From JACKIC01 sp964543795 (lineage in GTDB: Bacteria > Planctomycetota > UBA1135 > UBA2386), in contig CAZIZN010000003.1 of NCBI GenBank assembly GCA_964543795.1, positions 62,001 through 126,000 of the forward strand: a stretch of 64,000 nucleotides of DNA. The letters are read 5' to 3'. The notes under the pieces are model-generated. The model did not search any database and was not told the DNA's origin. It saw nothing but the letters and a program-made list of their open reading frames with translations. Positions 61,596-64,000 of this stretch are shown here, in pieces (positions within the stretch are counted from its first letter, which is position 1; each line of letters starts with the position of its first letter). A program made the translations under genes and the position numbers.

Positions 61596-62606
61596 TCACT
61601 TGTCCGCCTCGCCCACCGGCGGCGGACCGCGCTCCTGCTCGGTCCGCCAGCGCAGCGTGTAGGCCGCGGTCTCGACGGGCGTGAGCGGGTTGGCGACGAG
61701 CCCGCGGTCGATCTCCTCCCGCACGGCGGCGAACGGCACGTCGCGCCCGGGCAGGCGTTCGACGCAGTAGACGACGAACCAGCGCTCCGTGTCGCCGTGC
61801 TGCGCCCGGAACGGGGCGGACACCTCGCCGCGTGCGAGTTGCATCGCCACGTCGGCGACCGGGTGCTGGAACCCCTTGCCGAAGGCCGGCAACAGGCCGC
61901 CGTCGCGGCGCGACGCGTCCTCCGACCAGCGCAGCGCCAGGGTGCCGAAGTCGGCACCCGCGCGCACCTTCTCGGCGGCCTCGCGCACCACGGCCTCGTC
62001 CTTGTGGCAGAGGAAGCGCACCTGCACCCGGTCCTCGCGCAGGCCGAGGTAGCGCAGCACGTAGCCCTGGTAGAGGCGCTGCGCGGTGCGCAACCGCAGG
62101 GTGCGTTGCCAGTCGGGCAGGCGCATGCCGAAGATGCGCCAGACGTAGCCCGCGAAGTCGAGTTCGGCGCCGAGTTCGGCCGCGACCTGGCGGCGGATCT
62201 CCGCCTCCTCCTTGCGGGCGAGCGCTTCGACGCGCTCGGGCTCCAGCCGGATGCCGTGCTGCTCGGCGTGGCGCGCGACGAGCACGTCGAAGATCAGCAG
62301 GTCGACGGCGGTCAGCGCCAGGTTGGGGTGGGCGCTCGACAGCCGCGTGAACGCGTGGCTCTTGCGCAGCACGAGGTCGCCGACGCGCGCGACCTCCTCG
62401 TCGGCGCCGTCCGTGGCCGGCAGCAGGATCTCGGGGCCGAGCCCCTCGAGCGGCGGCGGTTCGCCGGGCTGCAGCTCCACGGGCGGATCCTGGGCGATCG
62501 GCGCGGTCGCGGGTGCCGGCCGCGGCGGCGACGGGGCCGCGGGCGCCCCGGCGCACGCAGCCGCGCCGAGCGCGGCGATCAGTAGGCCTTGAAGCTGCGC
62601 AGCCAC
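61596..62606 (-). CDS. Parvulin-type peptidyl-prolyl isomerase lipoprotein
   Basis: 336 residues. A lipoprotein signal (LLIAALGAAACAG) and a Pro-rich stretch lead into helical chaperone segments and a parvulin domain (about 205-300): VRFLCHKDEAVVREAAEKVRAGADFGTLALRWSEDASRRDGGLLPAFGKGF and LARGEVSAPFRAQHGDTERWFVVYCVERLPG. SurA/PpiC-type enzymes help fold exported proteins. The start is unclear: GTG 62606 overlaps the upstream gene by 28 bases and gives a short signal; CTG 62582 would give a four-base overlap. The gene follows the zinc-ribbon protein closely. Confidence 0.85.
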   Translation of the reverse strand: MAAQLQGLLIAALGAAACAGAPAAPSPPRPAPATAPIAQDPPVELQPGEPPPLEGLGPEILLPATDGADEEVARVGDLVLRKSHAFTRLSSAHPNLALTAVDLLIFDVLVARHAEQHGIRLEPERVEALARKEEAEIRRQVAAELGAELDFAGYVWRIFGMRLPDWQRTLRLRTAQRLYQGYVLRYLGLREDRVQVRFLCHKDEAVVREAAEKVRAGADFGTLALRWSEDASRRDGGLLPAFGKGFQHPVADVAMQLARGEVSAPFRAQHGDTERWFVVYCVERLPGRDVPFAAVREEIDRGLVANPLTPVETAAYTLRWRTEQERGPPPVGEADK

Positions 62607-64000
62607 TTGGTGCCGTGGCAGAGGAAGCACTTGGAACGGATCGGCTTGCCGTCCGGGCCCATCTCCGGCGTGGTGCCTTCGCCGTAGCAGGAGACGCAGG
62701 GCGAGACGCTCGCGAAGGTGACCACGAGCTGCTTGCCGAACTCGGCGAAGTAGGCGCGCAGCCAGCCGGCGCGCTCGACGCGCGACGCCTCGCGCCACCA
62801 GTCCTCGTCGGTCACTTCGCGCTTCTGCGCGCCGCCGGCGGCCCCCGCCGTGGCGCGGCGGCGCTCGAGCGCCTGCCGCAGCGCGTCCTGGACGCGCCGC
62901 ACGTCGCGGTCGTTGGCGTCGGTCTGCTGTTGCTGCTGGTCCTTGGCCTTCCCCGCGGCCGTGTCCTTGAGGATCGCCTGGTCGCCGAGCACCCACGAAC
63001 CGAGGCCGTAGGCGAAGTGCTCCGTGCGCTTGCCGACCGGGTACTTCGCGCGTTCGGACCAGAGCTGCTTCGCCTCCGCGACCTCGATCTGCAGCGCCTG
63101 CGCGGCGCGCTGGAACAGCTCGTCGGCCATCTGGTTCTCGGCGTAGTCGCGCGTCGCCTGCAGCGAGAGGGTGACGTCGGCGGCCTTCTTGTCGGCGAGC
63201 ACCTGGATGCCGCGCCGCACCTGCTCGGCGACCTGGCTGGTCAGGAACTTCGTGCGCACGTCGAGGAACTTCCGCTTCTCGACCTCGAAGTCCGCACGCA
63301 GCTTCGACTGCGGGAAGTCCTTCTCGAACTGGGCCAGGAACTTCTCGCCCTTCTGGATGTCGGCGAGCTGGCCGCGGCTGCGGCAGGCCTGGATCTGGTC
63401 GAGCAGTTCGCGCTCGCGCGCCGCCTCCTTGTACCGCTGCAGCTTCTGCAGCATCGGCTCGATGCGGGCCTTGTCGCGCGAGTTGTCGAGGTCCTTGGCC
63501 TTCTGCACGTGCTCGTACGCGCGGTCGTAGTCGCGCACCTTGACCAGGTCCTCGGCGAGCAGCAGGTGCTTGTCGGCCGAGTCGCCGGGCGGGTCCTCGG
63601 CGAGGCGCACGCCGTAGTACTCGTCCTTGGTGTAGACCTGCGGCACCGGCACCTGCACCTGCCGGACGGCGCTGAGCTCGCTCTTGGGGATGCGGAACGG
63701 CACACCCTTCTGCTGCACGACGAGGTGCGTGTCCGTGCGCTCGACGATGCGGCCCAGCACGCGGCTCTTCTGGCCGCCGCGGAAGTACTCGACCTCCTCG
63801 GCGCGCACGAGCAGTTCGTCCTGGTTGTCGGCGACGAGGTCGTACTGGCGCTTGATCGCGAACGCGCTCGCGGCCGAGAGGTGCTCCCAGCGCAGATCGA
63901 GTGTGCCGCCGTTGTCGAGGCGTTTGATGCGCAGGCCGTCGCCGTTGGCGTCCTCGACCTTCGCGAGCACGGTGCGGCCGTCGGCGAGCTGCACGGTTTG
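62579..64000 (-). CDS. Coiled-coil-rich protein with C-terminal CxxC zinc-ribbon motif (5' end outside window)
   Basis: At least 473 residues; the frame is open to base 64000, so the true start lies beyond. A beta-rich N-terminal part (RTVLAKVEDANGDGLRIKRLDNGGTLDLRWEHL, SRVLGRIVERTDTHLVVQQKG) is followed by long helices with Lys/Gln-rich coiled-coil rhythm (about 140-380). The end carries CVSCYGEGTTPEMGPDGKPIRSKCFLCHGTKWLR, a pair of CxxC motifs of which the first is CxxCxGxG, like half of a DnaJ zinc finger. It probably binds zinc and unfolded protein or a partner. It is directly upstream of the parvulin gene, which supports an envelope-folding role. Confidence 0.75.
   Translation of the reverse strand, partial: QTVQLADGRTVLAKVEDANGDGLRIKRLDNGGTLDLRWEHLSAASAFAIKRQYDLVADNQDELLVRAEEVEYFRGGQKSRVLGRIVERTDTHLVVQQKGVPFRIPKSELSAVRQVQVPVPQVYTKDEYYGVRLAEDPPGDSADKHLLLAEDLVKVRDYDRAYEHVQKAKDLDNSRDKARIEPMLQKLQRYKEAARERELLDQIQACRSRGQLADIQKGEKFLAQFEKDFPQSKLRADFEVEKRKFLDVRTKFLTSQVAEQVRRGIQVLADKKAADVTLSLQATRDYAENQMADELFQRAAQALQIEVAEAKQLWSERAKYPVGKRTEHFAYGLGSWVLGDQAILKDTAAGKAKDQQQQQTDANDRDVRRVQDALRQALERRRATAGAAGGAQKREVTDEDWWREASRVERAGWLRAYFAEFGKQLVVTFASVSPCVSCYGEGTTPEMGPDGKPIRSKCFLCHGTKWLRSFKAY

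Overview
The window is about 70% or more GC by eye, densely coded, and almost every gene touches or overlaps the next (many ATGA, GTGA or TTGA junctions, and several convergent pairs that overlap at their 3' ends). The gene content points to a member of the Planctomycetota: a ThuA-DUF1080 fusion, a secreted repeat-poor protein of a type common in marine planctomycetes, a type III polyketide synthase cluster, PEP-CTERM sorting, and cytochrome c/copper monooxygenase proteins. This assignment rests on gene types and not on a marker phylogeny.

Layout. 1-3258: the end of what looks like a quinohemoprotein amine dehydrogenase (QHNDH) locus, with a beta-propeller subunit (cut by the window edge), a small QhpE-type subtilase and, on the other strand, a QhpG-type flavoprotein. 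3449-7691: CBS protein, inositol monophosphatase, D-Ala-D-Ala carboxypeptidase, ThuA-DUF1080 protein. 7786-18818: a phenolic-lipid (alkylresorcinol/alkylquinone-like) cluster made of two divergent operons around a 197-base spacer: leftward YceI, lipoprotein, UbiG-like methyltransferase, ICMT-like methyltransferase and type III PKS; rightward MMPL-type exporter, FAD oxidoreductase, second YceI-like protein and sensor kinase. An NtrC-type sigma-54 activator sits at the far left. The spacer holds a good sigma-54 promoter match.

18815-22060: M1 aminopeptidase, GDP-sugar-type 4,6-dehydratase and RmlC-like epimerase. 22135-23133: secreted protein. 23442-39511: a long leftward gene train. It begins at moaC and asd, continues with accB, accC, an AmaP-like membrane protein, pfk, a hypothetical protein and a threonine dehydratase-like enzyme, and ends in a tightly coupled set: fused heptose nucleotidyltransferase/phosphatase, heptose kinase, a TPP-dependent E1 alpha/beta pair, a B12-type radical SAM enzyme and a GT2-GT4 glycosyltransferase. 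That last set is the best candidate for an undescribed pathway, probably a modified heptose-containing surface glycan.

39814-49628: S41 protease with an inserted calcium-loop-like segment, a heme c/copper monooxygenase/EF-hand protein with a redoxin lipoprotein, an unknown exported protein, and a 1212-residue DUF4388-PEGA-propeller protein. 49629-50429: a 426-base spacer with a near-consensus sigma-54 promoter in front of a short lipoprotein that also carries a PEP-CTERM tail. 50533-64000: RluA-type pseudouridine synthase, HEAT-like lipoprotein, APC permease, NhaC-type antiporter, membrane C39 peptidase, Nudix hydrolase, AMP-ligase, tRNA-Glu with a clear terminator, ScpB, a parvulin-type lipoprotein, and a partial coiled-coil protein with a zinc-ribbon tail. 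No insertion sequences, CRISPR arrays, rRNA genes or prophage genes were seen.
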